Of a stretch of 64,000 bases of DNA, positions 35,906-49,125 are shown one piece after another. Numbering within the stretch: the stretch's first letter is position 1; the number at the start of each line of letters is the position of its first letter. The translations under genes were made by a program, and so were the position numbers. Below the pieces are notes generated by a model, which did no database searches, was not told where the DNA came from, and was given only the letters and a program-made list of their open reading frames with translations. Source of the stretch: Anaeramoeba flamelloides (lineage: Eukaryota > Metamonada > Anaeramoebidae); assembly GCA_027625915.1 (NCBI GenBank), contig JANTQA010000063.1, positions 5,165,501 through 5,229,500 on the forward strand, in the 5' to 3' direction.

Positions 35906-37531
35906 ATAAAACAACTAAGTTTTAACATTAACCCAGTATAAAAAATCTACTGTTCTATAGTAAAAAATACAATTAATTATTTTATACTTGAAAAAAATCT
36001 AATATTTTGATTAAAAAAATATAAAAATCACTTAAATATTTTTTTTTTAATGAAAAAGACAAGAAAAACAATAAATTAAATCGTTTACCAAAATAATTTT
36101 TTTCTAAAACCTGGAAAATTCAACTTTAACGCCAATAGAAATAGTTTTTAATTTTATTATTTTAATCAAGAATTAATAAGATACATCTTGATTATTTCAG
36201 CTGGTTATTAAAAACCCAAAAATTAAATATATAAATAGACTTTACAATTATTTCGCAATTATTTAAATATTTTGAAAAAATTATATTAATATAAATTAAT
36301 AAATCTAATAAATAAATATTAAAAAAATCATCAAATATTCGATTTTAATACTAAAAGTTTGCTATTTATACTCTTCATGTTTGAAAAAGTTTATATCCTA
36401 ATCTTTTAAAGGTCAATATATTAACTAAATATTCATGAATTAAAAGATGTTCAAATTTTATTGTTTTTCTTCAAGAATTCAATATTTAATATATTTTTCT
36501 TGTATTTTGAAAATGAGATCAAAGAGAAAATTTTGTTTATATATACCAACTAGCAGAAATTACTTAAAGTGAGATCCCTGCTTAATAAAGATGTTAGATA
36601 TATTTACGTTTTTTCAAAATAGATCCAAAAATCAAAACTCAAAATGATTGATCTTTTTACTCAAAATTTAATAGGGAAATAAACCCTTTTAAAAATGATA
36701 AATTATCTATCCAAAGTTCACTAATGGGATCATTTATTAAGCTTAATATTATTCTTATGTAAAAAATTACTCTATTATCTTTCGGAAAAAAACAAGAGTT
36801 AATATTCAATTAAGGACAAGGTTTATAAACTTTAATAAATATATTTTATAGAATTATTAAATATTGACTTCTAAAAAATAATTTCTACTATTAGGAAATT
36901 GGAAAAAACTATAATAATTCCAAAAATAAAAACAAATAAATATAAAAATTATCAAAATAGTTCTTTGATTGAAAATTTTTTTAAAAATGACATAAAGTTA
37001 TATTAAATTTAAAATTCAAATAAAAAAAATTTCGATATTATAAAAGCAATGGCAGAGAATATTTTTAGAATTTTCAGCCATGTTTTTTTTTGAATTTAAA
37101 GATTTTAAATAGAAATAATTGCATATAAAATTTAAATATTAGCTTGATCTATGAAAGGTAAATAGTAAAAAATGTTAGAATTCTGAAAATTTCATTTTTT
37201 TTTTTGGTAAAGGAAATGAACAGTATGAAAATTGAACTGAGTTTACAATACTCTTTCTTGAGTATTTTCAATGAGATTTCCCTATTTTTCACTGAAGGTA
37301 GTTTCCTTAATTACTTAATAATAATTTAAGTTTAACACTTATTTGTATTTTTTTAAAAAAAAATCACAATGGATTTATTTTTATTTTAGTTGAAAAACTC
37401 GGAAAATAGAAGAACTATGATTCATTTTATATTTAAATAGAGATCTATGAATATTCAAAGCGCACAATATAATTAAAAAATATATTTACAGAATATTGTG
37501 ATTAAAACCTAATTTACAAATTGAGAGTTGA

Positions 37532-37696
37532 TATTTTTTTTACAATTTGATTAATAATAATTCGGATAGTTATACTGAATTAAGTCAAGACCCTAGTTTG
37601 AAGAGTATACGCCTCTCAGTATCACGTGAAAATTTTAAAAATCAACTTAATTCAAAAGATGAAAGTACTTATTACTTATATTATGATACAATTTGA
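37532..37696 (+). other. Isolated 54-codon open frame of protein-like composition
   Basis: The frame between TGA codons includes SYTELSQDPSLKSIRLSVSR and NQLNSKDESTYYLYYD. Its mixed amino-acid composition is unusual for this AT-rich non-coding background. There is no ATG at its head and no clear splice signals. It may be an exon or a decayed coding relic; I do not recognise it. Confidence 0.2.
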
Positions 37697-37879
37697 AAAT
37701 ATTTTGCAATTGAAACAAGGAACACTTTTTACGATTTTGTAAAGCAGGAATTTTTGTCAAAAAATATCATAAAATTATTATTTGAAAAACTTTTTGAATT
37801 TTTTGATACGATAAATGCAATAATTTCTTTTAAAAAAATTAAAAATAATATTAAGAATAAATCAATTAAGAAATCGAGA

Positions 37880-38082
37880 TACGGTCAGTTTCACTTTTAA
37901 GGCACAAACTTTCAACGAAATTTAGAGCACAAAAATTATCTCAAATTAAGGCACATTATTTGAAATTTTTTTTTTTTTACAAATTATTTTACTAGAATCT
38001 GAATTTTGTGCTTTAATTTGAGATTTTTTTTGTGCCTTAAATTTCGTTGAAATTTTGTGCCTTAAATCTGAAACTGACCGTA
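37880..38082. mobile_element. Tc1/mariner-type MITE, copy 2
   Basis: The best-preserved copy, 203 bp including the TA flanks. The left end is TA-CGGTCAGTTTCACTTTTAAGG and the right end is ...CTGAAACTGACCG-TA. TIRs extend inward through GGCACAAANTTTCAACGAAATTTA and meet near the middle, with a short AT core. Related to 29452-29640 and 57587-57782. Confidence 0.8.
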
Positions 38083-38769
38083 AATGAATATTAACCTGGC
38101 TGTAAAAAAAATCCGGGCTAAACATATTCAGTAATATACAAAAAAAAATAAACATTAATCTGATTTTCTATGTCTTTAAAGGAAATTATTTCTTCCTATA
38201 AAAACAATTATTGTTCACATTGTCCAAATTTGGATTTTTGAAAAAAAAAAATTTTTTTTAATAAGTGAAAATTTTTTTAATTTTAGATTACTTTTTTTTT
38301 GTTGGTCAATAAATAAAATCATTCTTAAAAAATTATTTAAATATTCCCCTAAAAAACTTGAATAATAAACTGAATTCGAGAAAATAACTTGTAGAAACTC
38401 TTAAAAACAGAAATTTTGTACCTGTATTTTTATTTATATAGAAAATCAATTAGTACAAAAATGTTAATTTTTATTATTTCTATTACCTAAGTATCAAATA
38501 AGAATTAAAAAGAAAATTATTTCATAAAATATTTGGTAATACGTTTAAATAACTATTTTTTTCTTTACTTTTTGAAGAAAACGCTAATTAAATTTATTTT
38601 CAATTTGAAATTTTTAATTCTATCAAAACATGTTTTACCAAAATACAAAAAAAAAACATATACTTCCTATTTATGTTTAACTGTTAAATTTTAAATATTG
38701 AATTGGAAGAATTAATAAATATAAAATTAAATAAGAAATCCTTCAGAAAATATCTAAAGAAAAATTTAG

Positions 38770-38905
38770 GAATTCGAAAGATGCCATAAAGTGACCTAGA
38801 GTATCGCCAAGTATCTTAGATTACCGTCAAATACTGTAGAGTACCTAACTTCTCCAGAATTCAGTTGAATTTTTAAAAAATCTAAAATTTTACTCTATTC
38901 TTTCG
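38770..38905. repeat. Decayed family F fragment
   Basis: It carries degenerate tagagtaccg-like units followed by taacttctccagaattca, matching the flank of the family F copy at 44.26-44.34 kb (gtagagtgccta-gcttttccagaattca). Confidence 0.45.
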
Positions 38906-39330
38906 AATTAAAATAAACATAATGACAAACAAGAAGAAATCACCCCCCTTCCCTCTTAAACAAAAAAATAAAATATATTTAAATATTTCAAACATTAACA
39001 TATAAAATAATGTAAATATTCAAAGAATTTCGGAAAAACAAAAAAACTCTATTATTATTCTTATTAACTCGTGTATATTAAAAAAAAAAAAACAAAAATA
39101 AAAATATAAAATATAAAATAAAACAAATTCAATATAATATTTTTTGAAAAATTGTATTTAAAAAGTATAAAAAAATTATAAAAGGTAAATAAAAGTATCA
39201 ATTTTATTTTTAATTATTCACTTTTTTTCTGATATCACGGATTATTTCAACCCAACCATCTCTTTCTTCAGTTTTATTACAAATCACACATCTAGTTTTT
39301 TTGTCTGTGTGTCTTTTAATGGTAAAAGAA

Positions 39331-39342
39331 TTTTTTTTTTTT
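39331..39342 (-). other. A12 homopolymer shifting the PH domain frame
   Basis: With 11 A the coding strand reads ...DRTIKKKNSFTIKRHTDKK... and continues to the PH-domain Trp helix (ERDGWVEII) and TAA at 39210-39212. With the 12 A shown, the frame ends early. Confidence 0.65.
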
Positions 39343-40267
39343 AATTGTTCTATCTGAAGGAGAGATTCTAATATCTGCATTTATGACGATCACTTCTTGT
39401 ATTTGGTTAAAAGGTTTTTGTAAGATTGCTAAAAAGGTTTCCTTGATGGTAAATTTCGTTTTTTTCCATTTCGTTTTTTTCCCACTTTCTAATAAGAAGT
39501 TGGAAGAGAAAATCCCTTCTTTAATTGGTGGCACGTTTTCTAAATGCACCCAATGCTCTTCGGGTGTTAATTTTAATGTTGATTGTCCATTTTTGGATGA
39601 TTTCATTTTTTCTAATTTCTTTTTTTTTTTGAGATCCTTTTTCTGCTTAATCGTGAGATCATCGATGGTTTTTTCCTTTTCTAATCCTTGATAAAAGTTT
39701 TCTATCGTGGTAAATAATTTTTGGAAATTGCTTAATAACAAAATCATCTTTTCACTTTTTTCGTTGGTTCTTTTAATTGCCATCAATTGGGTTTCATTTA
39801 GAAAAACTTTATTTGATTTATTTTTTCCATTCATTATTAAAATTTCGATTAAATCGTTTAATTGCTTTGTAAATTCATTTGTTTCAATTTCCTGTTTATT
39901 TGAATTCACCTTTAGAAAATATGGTGAATCTGAGTCTTGGAAATTCAAATTAAAAATAAAATCCTTTTGATCAATTCTAATTTTTTTCTCGATATTAATA
40001 TTTTGTTTATTTTGTTTTTCTAAAATTGATGATAAGATTGTTTCATTGGATAATTCAATTAAATAATTTTTCCTTTCTTCAAATCTACTCACGATATCAC
40101 CATTAATTGGCTGCATATGGAATCTATTGGAAGAAAAGGTAATTCCATCTGATAATGCTTGGACAACTGTTGATAATAAAAGCAACCCCCTTTTGGCATT
40201 TTTTGTGGGCTCCTCATCGATTAAATTGTAATACTGCGGCGATACTATTGCTGGGCAAAGGAATCTT

Positions 40268-40275
40268 AAAAAAAA
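40268..40275 (-). other. T8 homopolymer shifting the RasGAP frame
   Basis: With seven T the coding strand reads SSVGGFIFLRFLCPAIVSP, the conserved RasGAP FLR block. With the eight shown, the frame breaks exactly inside the motif. Confidence 0.75.
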
Positions 40276-42214
40276 TAAACCCGCCAACTGAAGAAATTAC
40301 ATTATCTGGGAACTTTTTCTTCACTTCTGATTTTAATGTATTCGTAATTATTCTAAAGCCAACTGGTGCGTATTTCATCCCTTTAAAAATGGAATCACAC
40401 AATTTATGAAACCAAGTCTTTAAATTTTTCATACCTTCATTGCATTTTTCTTCCTGATTGATTTCTTCTTCAATTCTACTTGGATCTGTTTCAAAAAATA
40501 AATTTGTTTTGCATAATTCCTTGATAGTTGGATTCAATAATTCCTTAAGAAATTCTTGTCCATAGACAAGCGAATATTGAGTGATCATTTTCGTTGCCAC
40601 ATTGTTCGCCCGAAATAAAGACCCCGCTCGTGGTGTTCGTTGCACTTCTTGGCAAATGGCCATTTTAATTATTGATAAGGTAAACCCGATGGATTCAGAA
40701 AAATGAAATAGATTAGTGTGAATTTTTTGGATCTTTCCTCCTGCATTATTCGGATCAATAATTGCATTGATAAAAATTATGTCTGAATAATTTAATTCAT
40801 TTTTTAAATACTCAATCCCTTGGAAATAGAGCTCTTTTTTATTTTCAATGATATTATCAATTTCACTAAATGGCTCTAATGATTTTTTTAACTATACAAT
40901 TTCTTTGTTAGTTAATATATTTAATAAAATATATCTTAAAGTTTCTCCCAATGCTTGCTTTTTTGCTAAATTGATCAGTTCAGAACTTATCTATTTATAC
41001 AGATTTAAGATCGATAATGGTTTGTTTGTGTTTACGAATAAGTAAATGTTTTGTTTTTGAAAAAAAAAATAAAATAGAAAAAATAATATTGGTTTTAAGA
41101 AATAATTTCCAGATCAAAAAGATTTTTAATATGGCAAAAGAAAGATCTGCTATGATCATTAACCCATATCATAAAAAATTCCTAAATAAAGAAATTTTTG
41201 ATTAAGGGGGTAGTCTTATGGTTTGGGTTTTTAGCTAAACAATATGGTGGTTTATTTGAACTCAAGTAATGAATCATTAATCGAATTAAAACCTTTTTAA
41301 AGTGTATTTTAACCAAATTGAGGTTGGTTATTTTCATTAAAACAAAATTTTCAAAAAAAAACACATTAGTCACGTATGTTAAGACACATGTATCAATTTA
41401 ATTCTTTATTTTTGTTTTAGTGAAGATAAACAACATGAGAAAAAAAAAAAAAAAAGCAAAGAAAAGACCAGAAATAAGAATAAATAAAATAAAGAACATA
41501 CCGATTCAAAAGATTGGAAACCGAAAGATTTTATAAATAATCCAAATGCTGTTTTTAATTTTTCAAAATCAATATAGCCAGTTATATAGTTATTAAAAAT
41601 TTCAATAATATCTACAGTTAAATTGTGAATGAATTCTTCATCAATATTAATAACATTGTTTGGTATTAAAAATTCATTAATTAAAGTTTGACTAAATTTG
41701 TTTTTAAATGACTTTACAAAGACAAAATAAATAAATAAATTTCTATTCAAGGGTAAAATAAGATTATAGTTATTAAAAATGGAATAAAGATAAAAAAATT
41801 AAAAAATAATAAATAATGAAGAATTGAATATTATTGAAAAAAAAAAAAAAATAAATTTAAGATATTTTGAATAATTTACTTGATGTTACAACAAATTTAA
41901 AAAATTAGTAAAAATAATTTTTTGTTTTATATTTATTTTGAATATTTTTAGAAAAAATCCTTTTTTATTATTGACGGAAGAAGTGTAAATTAAACTCTAA
42001 ATGTACTTTTAGTTAAATTTCCTCAAAGGTAATTTAAGTGTAAAATCCGAGATTTCACGATTTTTCAAGGAAAAGGCACACACAAAATTTTTTTATTGTT
42101 AAAAAGGAACAAAGGAAAAATTGAAAAGCAAAAAATTGAAAAGAAAAAGAAAAAGAAAAAGAATTTTAAAAAGGGTTTATAAGAAGTAATTGGTAAAAAA
42201 TATCAAAAAAACTA

Positions 42215-42535
42215 AAGCTATCTTTCATTAAGAATGCCAAAATCACAATCACAATACTTTCGGTTGATTTAATAATTTTATAATTGATCATGAATGTTCA
42301 ATTGAGGATTGTTGTTTAAGTTGTTGTAATTTCTTTTTTTTTTTGATCTGATTTACTTTAAACTTTTGGTCATTTTTTTGCTTAACCTTTGCTTTTTCGT
42401 TTTTATTTTCAAGTTACTCATACCTTCGTGTTTCAGTTTCACAGTATTAGCAAGTAACCATCGATCTTTTTCCTTTACAACTCTTCTTCTCAATATAAAG
42501 AAGACTCGGTCAGGGTAAAAATGGAAAAAAAATGA
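42215..42535. repeat. Family D, uninterrupted copy
   Basis: It is continuous across the point where the copy at 0.5-2.9 kb carries its 2.1-kb insertion (gttgtttaagttgttgtaattt here), giving an empty-site reference. Confidence 0.6.
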
Positions 42536-43604
42536 AAAAATCGATTTTTAAAACATTAAGAAAGAAATTATAAATTAATCATTTTCACGAGAAGGTGTAC
42601 AATTGCAAATTGGCCATATTTCTCATAAAAATGTTCATCAACAACACAATCCATAATCTAATAGCATTGTATTTCAAAATGGCATAATTATCTCTTTTTA
42701 AAAGCCTTTTTAATTATAATATTTATTTTTAATTTAAAAATGACTAATTCAAAAAATAAATGAAAGATCTCAATTTACATTGTTATTATTGTTGTAAAAT
42801 TTAACCAAAGAGTTTAAGAAACCCAAACTATAAAGATACCTCTTCGACTTGATGGAGACTTTTTCAATTCAAAAAAATTGCAATAAATTCAAGTTTTTAA
42901 AAACACGAAAGTCTATGTACAAATAATGCATTATTTATTACAATGTTAAATGATTTTTTATCATATTTAAACCAACATTTTTTTGGAAATTTTTGTGGTT
43001 TTGTGCTTGCAATTTTCTTTTTTTTTTCTTTTTTTTTAAAATTTATCTGAAATATTCCTTAAACTTTTGAAATAAAAAAATGAAATTTCCATCTTTTCAA
43101 TTGTTAAAATGTACTTTTTATTTTGAATTTATTTGTTAATTTTGTCTAAAAATATATATTTTTTGTTTTAAATACAACAATTTGTGTTAAAATGTGGATT
43201 AAATGATTATTTTTACGAGAATATATCCAATTCAAAATGGGAATTTTCTGGCGAAAATGTTCATTGTTAAAGTATAAAAATATAACAGAGTTTTTCATCA
43301 AAACGTTACAAATTTGTGGATATTATTACTTGTTGGTTTATAAATATTTTTTTCGTGTAAAAATACTTTTTAACTAATAGGTATTTTTTTGCTTATAAAT
43401 ACTTTTTTCTGAATAAGTGTTTTTTTCGCGAAAAGGCCGGAGTTTTTATCAAAAGGTACTGTTTTTTTTTTGCGAATAAAGAACATCAAATAATAGGGTT
43501 TGTTGAAAAATACTAAACCAATTTTAAGATCTTTTTGTTACAGATCTTCAATTAAAAAAAATATTTTCTTTTGAAAGAAAACCAAAATAAAAGATTTAAA
43601 AGTT

Positions 43605-43970
43605 TTATTTTTATTTTTTATACTTTTTACCTTTTCCAAATTTACTTTTTTAAGTTTTTGGATTCTTTTGATTCCTCCGTGTTCCCCCTCTTTTTGTTTT
43701 TTTATGTGTTTGGGGAAGACAAAAGGAATAAAAAATCATTATAAGAATTGGTAGACTTGATAATTACTAACCTAACCAAACTTTTTCATGATCAGATCTA
43801 AAACTAATCGAACTAGTATTAGAAAATTTCGAAAACCTGATTCTAATTCTTAAAAACTTGGCACTTTATAGATTTAACCCATCTATAAAGTTCTAAATTG
43901 AAACTTAATAAAGTAGCGTATTTCATTTGATCTATAGTTGTTCAAAGATTTAGATCTCTTTATTAAAACA
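43605..43970. repeat. Family E, copy 2
   Basis: Partner of 11540-12050, without the 155-bp A-tailed insert. It keeps the conserved ctttatagat hairpin. Confidence 0.6.
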
Positions 43971-44261
43971 AACTATGGTATATGGCGATCCAAAAAAATA
44001 AAAACGACATAAAAGGAAACAACCACCAACCCACTCGACACTTGGGGTATGAAATTAAACTTTTCAATCAAGAAATTACTTTTTTTTTCGATTATTTTTT
44101 GACTTTCTTTCATTTCTTAATTTTCTTTCTCTTTTTTTTGTCTTTGTTTAGAATTAAATTTTTTTCTTTTCATTTTTTAAAGAAAAGATATCCGATGAGT
44201 TATAATCTTGCCCAAATTATAGCTAGGATAAAAAACTTTAAATATAATTTTAGAGTTTCAG

Positions 44262-44645
44262 GAAGTGCCATAGAGTGCTGTAGAGTGCCGTAGAGTGCCG
44301 TAGAGTGCCTAGCTTTTCCAGAATTCAAAAGAATGGAGAAAAATCAAAGATTTTGCTCAATTCTTTTAAATTCTAGAAAAGCTAACGGCGGTTTTCTTGA
44401 GGTTTTCTGTTTTATTTGTCAAATCTATTGATTTTCGTTAGGTTTTTTTTACTTTAGAAATAAACCGAAAATTTTAATAAATTTTCTGTTTATTTCTAAA
44501 GTAAAAAAAACCTAGAACACTTCACAAATAAACAGATAACTCAAGAAAAGCTAACGGCGGTTTTCTTGATGTTTTCTGTTTATTTGTAAAACCTAAATAT
44601 TTCCAAATAAACAGAAAAGTCAAGAAAACCTAATGACAAACAGGA
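44262..44645. repeat. Palindromic family F, copy 2, with 10-bp tandem units
   Basis: It begins with about 4.5 units of gtgccgtaga (44264-44308), then nested inverted repeats built on ttttctgtttattt / aaataaacagaaaa, gaaaagctaacggcggttttc and gtttttttt / aaaaaaaac. Relatives are at 31185-31510, 38770-38905 and 56630-56800. Confidence 0.65.
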
Positions 44646-46107
44646 GGTAATTTTGTTGAATCACCTCTTTTCAATAATAAAAAAAAATAAAAGTTGTATT
44701 TTTATCTTGACACAGTTCAATAAAAAATAAAATCGTAGAAAAGAAAAATTTGTTTTACAAAATTATTAAAATTCCAAATGAATAGACAAATCAAACAATG
44801 AACAGCCAATTGAAAAAAAGATTTTGAAATCTAGAATTGAATGATGTTTTTTAAGAAAGGTTTTTTACCTTCAAAAGTTAAATTCTCAAGTATAAATAGA
44901 AATATCCCTCAGATCTAAGTGATAGATTAAAAAAAAAAACATTCAACTTTAGTATTGAAATTTCTCCAAAATCCCAAGCTACGAAAAGAAGAAGAACAAA
45001 AAGAAGATAACAAAATTTTCAAACAATCAATTCTGAATTTGGGGGTTGTATGGTTCTGATATTGAAAAGGTTTTAAAGAATAATTGAAATGTTTCCTTTA
45101 GTGTCCCAGATACTTTCGAAAATTGTTTTGTTGATGATAAAAACCAAATATATAGAATTTCAATAGAGGTTGATAGTATCCAAAGTATTTTATTTTTCTC
45201 GAAACACATGAAGCTATGATAGAACGAAAGATCGATAAATGAGAATTTTCCTAAAGTTGTTACTAGAATTGATGAAAAGGTTAGATAAATTTGAACACGT
45301 AAATCAAAACAAAATTCAATATTTACTTTTGATCTGATCAATGATAATTTCTGTGCATTTTAAAAAACAATTTGTTTTGAAGGACAGTTTACTGATCAAC
45401 AAAAATTTATCAATGTTACAAATAGGTATTTTCAAAAACAACTTGATTAATATAATGATTTGGTAATTCTGAAAAATTCAAATAAATTCATAAAAATTCA
45501 AAAAAAAATTTGTGTATAAAAAATGATCAATTTTTCCGAAAATTTGAGATTTCAAATTACTTTTTCGGTGGAATTGATTTGTTTGGATAAAACATCTTTG
45601 TGCGAAAAACTAATTTATTTGAAAAATAAATGTATATTTAAACGGAAGAATTACTTTCCCGTTTATTATCAGCTTTTAAACGGAAAGTAATAATAGTAAA
45701 TAAAAAACATTATTTAATAGATGAATTTTCTAAATGAGAATTCTTAACAAATTTGAGATAAACTATTTGATTACATTTACGGGAATGATGAAATTTTTTA
45801 AATTTTCATTTAAGAGAATGGGATAAAAATTGTTATTATTTTATCTGTATGGTGTTTAAAAGTGAAAATTCGATAAAAAAAAAGGGGGAGGGATTACGAG
45901 ATTTGAACTTTATTTTTTACAAAAATTACTTTTAAAATAATTCATGAAAAAAAGTTGAATAGGAGTTGAAACTTATTTTAAATGATATAAGCAAAAAAAA
46001 CTTGTATCCAAAAAACTGCACATATAAAAAAAAAATACGTTTTGAAGTGTTAATAGATATGAATCTACGTTGATTTAAAATTGTTATATTTTTAAATAAT
46101 TGTAATA

Positions 46108-46192
46108 TTTTTTTGTATAATTTTTATTTTTTTGTATTAATTTTTATTTTTTTGTATTAATTTTATTTTTTTGTATTATTTTATTTTTTGTA
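46108..46192. repeat. Short A/T tandem array
   Basis: About four ~20-bp units of the type tttttatttttttgtattaa within intron 5 of the CH-RasGAP gene. Confidence 0.7.
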
Positions 46193-48799
46193 AAATGAAT
46201 CAAAAATTATTTTGAAAAAAAAAATAAAAATTTGCTTAATTTCGAGAACTTTTAATTATATTTTGTCTTTATCTTAAAAAAAGAATGAAAAAATAAAAAT
46301 AAAATTAAAAGAATTATTACCTAATTGATGCTTTTACTTTTTTTTTATTTTGAGGGAATAAATTTTTTTCTGATAGTTTGTTTAAAATGAAAAAGCAGGA
46401 ATCCAATACACCTTGTAAATCTGATAATTGAACAGAAAATATTTGAAATTTAATTGTATGCAAAAGTGATTCTGGAATATCCTTAATTCCATTTATTTTA
46501 AATAAATCAAATAATGCTTGGATTAATTTTTTTTCTGGTTTTTTTGAAGTCTATTTTTATGAATTTAATTTAAGAGATAATAACATAAATAACATAAAAT
46601 AAAATAAAAACAAATCAATTATTGAAATTTCCAAAATAAAGAAATTTCCAAAATTAAAGAAATTCCAAAAAAAAATATAAAAATTACAATATAAATATCC
46701 GATATCCCATTATATAAGGTTTGTAGCATCCCTTTTAATAATATTCTTTCTTTTAATGAAAAGGTTTCTGGAATAATTTTACATAAATGTGCAATTTTGT
46801 CTTTCAAAATGGAAAAAAGTTGAATGAAATTTTCTGTTTGATCGCTAAAAGTTTGATAATTAAGCACTTGAATGGTTTCTGATGTATTTTGTGTCTGTTG
46901 TTGGTTTTGTCTTAATTGGGTGTACTCATTTAATTCTGTTTCAAGTTTGTTTTTTAATTTGAGAATATTGTTTTCTGTTTCTTGGAGTAAAGATTGTGTT
47001 TTTTCATTTTTTTCAACCAAGGAAGTTAGTTCTTCAATTTTTTCACCACCAATCAGTTCGTTTTCTTGTTTGTTTTTTGGGATTTGTGAAGTGTGCATTG
47101 TTTGGTTTGTTCTATAATTTGGAAACGATTGATTGTTCAACTGTTTGCATAATCATCATTGTTGTTTTTAAAATTTAAAAGATTAAACATAGAATATTGG
47201 GATTATTTAGTGAATATTTGAAAAAATCAAATAAAAAATGATAATAATTAAAACCATTATTTTCATAAGAAGCAGGATATAGAATAATTCGTATGATTAC
47301 AGATTATCAGTATCATTTGAAAGGTTTGTCATAATTTGTTGTTTAAATGGAAACTGATTAATAATTGAAAAAAAAAAAAAAAAAAATAATCTATATTTTT
47401 GAATTTTTTATTTCTTTATTTATCTGATTAACTATCATTATCATTATTATTATGTGTTTGATTTCTGAATAAATTACAACCAAGTAAAGAGAAATGTTGT
47501 GTTTGTGTAAATGGGTATTTGTAAAACATTTTTGAAATAAAGAAAGAATTTTAATATTGAAACATCATTTCAATAGTATTAGGGAATAAATCGTTATGAT
47601 TGAATCAAACATTAGCCAATCAATTCCAAATGAACAAAAAGGTAGGAATATTATACAAGTAGAAGAAATTTACTTATCAATCAAAAAAAATGTAAATAAA
47701 AAAAAATGAAAAAAATTGAGTTTGAAAAAATAAATAAAAGTCATTTATTTATTGATCTTATCTATAAAATTTGACACAATTACTTCTTCATTTACTTGGT
47801 TTTATTTTTGATTCTTCATTGAAAAAACTTTTTATTTGAAAAACTTTTGAGAAACAACTTTATTGCAATTTCAAAAAGTATTTTCCAAAATGATTTTAAT
47901 TCCTAATTTTATTTAATTCATCTAATTCTAGATTTAGGGTTGTAGAAAATATGATATTTTTAAAATTCTTCTTCTGTAATATATGTTTATTTAATGTATT
48001 TGTTTGATTTTATAACAATTGGTTTTCCACAAATTGTAAAAATAATTATGAATTTTGCTTGAAATTATTTCTCAATTATTCTTTTTCTTTGGGCTGAATC
48101 TTATGTGGTTGTTTTTTTGATTTTAAGAATTCAATCCTTTTTTTCATTAATCTTTGAAACAGTATTCTTTGTTTTTACTTGGTTTGATAAAAATATTTGA
48201 AAAGGTGAATTTTGAAAACAAATGTGTAAAAAAATGTTTTTGTGTTAAATCCAACTAAAAAATGTTATAATTTTGAAGCAAAGTCTAAAAAGGAAAAGCC
48301 ATATGAGATGCAATTTTTATTTCTAATTGATTTTATGAAGGTTTAAACAAATTTTCAACTCTAACAATTAGTAAAATATTTTGGGAAGTTGAAATAAAAA
48401 TTATCATATATTAATTGGAAAATGAGACTAGTCAAAAAAAAATAAATAGTAATGGTGTGAAAAATTCAACGTAATAAATTCTTTATTCTCATCCAAATTA
48501 AGATGATAATCAAGAAATAAATCTATTCGAAAATAGGCTTTTATTGATTGTATTTTTTTTCATTATTGATTTTTACAAATTTATTTGGAAAGATGATCTT
48601 TCTTGTTTTGTATTCAAAAAAAGGAAAAGATTTGTTTCAAAATGCACATCTTTTCATGACTTTTTTTTTTTTTGGCTTATTCTTTGGTTAATTTCAATCA
48701 TTCATATATAAATATATTTCTAGATTCAAAATTATAATTTAATAAAATCTAATATTTGATCAAAAAATGTTCAAAAAATTGAAAAATGTAAAAATTCAA

Positions 48800-49125
48800 C
48801 TCTGATTTAGTATGGGTTCGCCCTCTTTTCATAAATAGGGTAAGTGAAAAGGATGTTTTGGTTTTCAAAGTTTCAATATCCCATGGCACTCAAAAAATCT
48901 TTTTGAGGTAAGGTTGATGCAATTAAAATTTTCAAAAATGGGAAAATGTACTATTTCTTCCTAAAGGGAATAGTCTCTATTAAATTTTTTTACCTAAATT
49001 TAATAGAGATTGAGAAAATTTTTTGCCAATTACTTTGATTTGAAAGACCCTGTTTATTTTCATATTAAACATATTTCTAGATAAGGAATCCTTATTTAGT
49101 AATTGGTCAAAAAAAAAATAATATT
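48800..49125. repeat. Family G, copy 2 (inverted)
   Basis: Reverse complement of 23110-23430, in intron 3 of the CH-RasGAP gene. Shared blocks include ggcactcaaaaaat, aatagtctctattaaa, gaaaattttttgccaa and gtaattggtcaaaaaa. Confidence 0.55.

Larger units (their letters stand above)
33340..39209. other. Gene-poor region with MITE, repeats and small coding relics
   Basis: No intact gene is seen. It contains a family I fragment (33607-33670, inverted at 36760-36830), family H copy 2 (33858-34390), a possible zinc-ribbon relic (35366-35579), an (AT)n run (35882-35905), an isolated open frame (37532-37696), a MITE (37880-38082) and a decayed family F piece (38770-38905). Confidence 0.55.
41743..46320 (-). 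other. 4.6-kb intron packed with repeats
   Basis: Intron 5 of the CH-RasGAP gene (GTAATA...GAATAG). It carries copies of families D (42215-42535), E (43605-43970) and F (44262-44645), a 10-bp tandem repeat and a ~20-bp A/T tandem array (46108-46192). Open frames at 43982-44293 and 45027-45341 inside it are low-complexity and not convincing genes. Confidence 0.6.

Noticed and set aside
40996-41060. Extension of the last RasGAP exon upstream (FVNTNKPLSILNLYK)
   Set aside because: It is cut off by TAG, while AAATAG serves as a good acceptor in phase with the GTATGT donor at 41501; the peptide is probably a chance frame in the intron, though this is the least certain joint.
43982-44293. 103-codon plus-strand frame
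   Set aside because: It lies in an intron of the CH-RasGAP gene, spans families E and F, and is Phe-rich without domain features.
45027-45341. 104-codon minus-strand frame as an exon of the CH-RasGAP gene
   Set aside because: Exons 5 and 6 already join in phase without it, its composition is non-descript, and suitable splice signals are absent.
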